This document shows, one piece after another, positions 63,104 through 64,000 of a stretch of 64,000 bases of DNA (positions within the stretch are counted from its first letter, which is position 1; every line of letters begins with the position of its first letter). The notes under the pieces were generated by a model that saw only the letters and a list, made by a program, of their open reading frames with translations, ran no database searches and had not been told where the DNA came from. The translations under genes and the position numbers were made by a program. The stretch comes from Flavobacterium sp. ov086. GTDB taxonomy: Bacteria > Bacteroidota > Bacteroidia > Flavobacteriales > Flavobacteriaceae. The stretch covers positions 62,001 through 126,000 of the forward strand of contig NZ_FZNL01000010.1 in NCBI RefSeq assembly GCF_900187965.1, written 5' to 3'.

Positions 63104-63943
63104 TTATTTAAATTTAGCGTCGAGTTTCAGATCCAGATTAATTAAAAAATCTTTCCCGAATTTATCGTTTTCTAACTCTTCATACAAAAACAAAGGCAAA
63201 ACTTTATCACAACTTTGCTTGTGACTTAAAATCGCCATGCACAAAGCGGCAACAGTATCTGTATCTCCTCCATAATCAATGCTTGTTTTCAAACAATCTT
63301 TCATTGACGTTGCTTCTGATACAATTTTTATAACGGCTTGTGTCGTTGGATAACCGTGCATGTCAATTGGAGAAGTAATTCTATAATTCTCATTTTCCTT
63401 CAGCGTTTCATTTAAAAACGGAATCAAAGTTGATCCATCACCCAAATTATATTTAAAATAATGAACTGCCAAAGCGATACGTTTCGCACAACTAATTCCT
63501 TCAATGGTAAGATGAGAAGTCTTTGCCTGGATTTCGCAAAACTCCATCAATTGGTCTATATTTTTTAAGTAACCAATAGAATACGCTCGCATTGCAGAAC
63601 CGTTTCCGTTACTGCCATTGTCGATTATTTTGATAAAATCAGCTCCATTTTTACTGGCGTCTAAAGCATTATAAACTCTATCTGAATATCCTCGTCTTTT
63701 ATCTCTGTGAAAAACTTCAACAAACTTATCGGCAACTTTAACTTCATTCCAATTTTCATCTTCTAATAACAATTCCGAAATTGCAATTGCCATTTGAGTG
63801 TCGTCTGTATATCTTTTGTAAATCTCCGTATAAAGTCCGTGTTTATGATATTGAGTCAAGTCGTTGTTTTGAGAAATAAAATCTAAATCTCGAAATTCAA
63901 AACCTGCTCCGTATGCGTCGCCTATTGCTGCTTCTAGTATCAT
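63104..63943 (-). CDS. ADP-ribosylglycohydrolase family protein
   Basis: A 279-residue DraG/ARH-type hydrolase that removes ADP-ribose from modified targets. The metal-binding motifs are GDAYGAGFEF near residue 7, YTDDTQMA near 45, GNGSAMRAY near 113 and YGGDTDTVAAL near 228. It is the first gene of the block in this window. More members may lie beyond base 64000. Target unknown. Confidence 0.92.
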   Translation of the reverse strand: MILEAAIGDAYGAGFEFRDLDFISQNNDLTQYHKHGLYTEIYKRYTDDTQMAIAISELLLEDENWNEVKVADKFVEVFHRDKRRGYSDRVYNALDASKNGADFIKIIDNGSNGNGSAMRAYSIGYLKNIDQLMEFCEIQAKTSHLTIEGISCAKRIALAVHYFKYNLGDGSTLIPFLNETLKENENYRITSPIDMHGYPTTQAVIKIVSEATSMKDCLKTSIDYGGDTDTVAALCMAILSHKQSCDKVLPLFLYEELENDKFGKDFLINLDLKLDAKFK

Positions 63944-64000
63944 AAGTATTATTTTTGGTTGTTAATTTGGGAATTCTGTTTATGATTTAAACTCTATGTA

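Overview
The window reads as chromosomal DNA of a Flavobacterium-like member of the Bacteroidota. The signs are AT-rich coding sequence, TAnnTTTG promoter boxes in place of sigma70 boxes, little use of Shine-Dalgarno sequences, a PorZ-like type IX secretion protein with a C-terminal sorting domain, a TonB receptor with a carboxypeptidase-like N-terminal domain, a full Bat (aerotolerance) operon, and the ileS-dksA-lspA neighbourhood. I see no rRNA, tRNA, CRISPR array, prophage or transposase gene.

Layout. 1-20900 is mostly housekeeping: kbl, an AddA/RecB-like helicase-nuclease, lspA, dksA-like, ileS, recO, porZ, gdhA, a probable outer-membrane protein, metB, a DUF4163/DUF3298 lipoprotein, a Schlafen AlbA_2 protein and three small metabolic enzymes. 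21000-32240 is the moxR-DUF58-batABCDE gene set with an extra two-transmembrane protein, facing a YfbK-like VWA lipoprotein. 32400-38320 holds 5-formyl-THF cyclo-ligase, an aspartoacylase-like metalloenzyme, uvrC and a patatin fused to an outer-membrane barrel. 38770-44520 is aromatic amino-acid breakdown (hmgA, hppD, tryptophan dioxygenase), a candidate small RNA, a DUF3108 protein and an M23 peptidase. 44540-48920 looks accessory: an HNH-like protein, an unknown protein, and two divergent regulator/target pairs (AraC with SDR and lipocalin-like; HxlR with DoxX). 49100-59390 returns to core genes (pgi, TonB receptor, rlpA, dinB-like, arsC-like, yicC, gmk, nadD).

59659-63943 is the most interesting block. 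It is a same-strand cluster of a NAMPT-type phosphoribosyltransferase, a small unknown protein, a PPP-family metallophosphatase, a macro-domain protein and an ADP-ribosylglycohydrolase, with a truncated copy of the phosphatase start between the last two. Every recognisable member acts, or could act, on NAD breakdown products, and nadD lies just beyond. It probably continues past base 64000.

The spaces between genes are unusually rich in inverted repeats. Several have arms built from short repeated words, one pair is nested, and an evenly spaced array of four small hairpins follows nadD. Some clearly double as terminators; others look like dispersed palindromic elements. Where I say such elements recur in related genomes, that is recollection and has not been checked.
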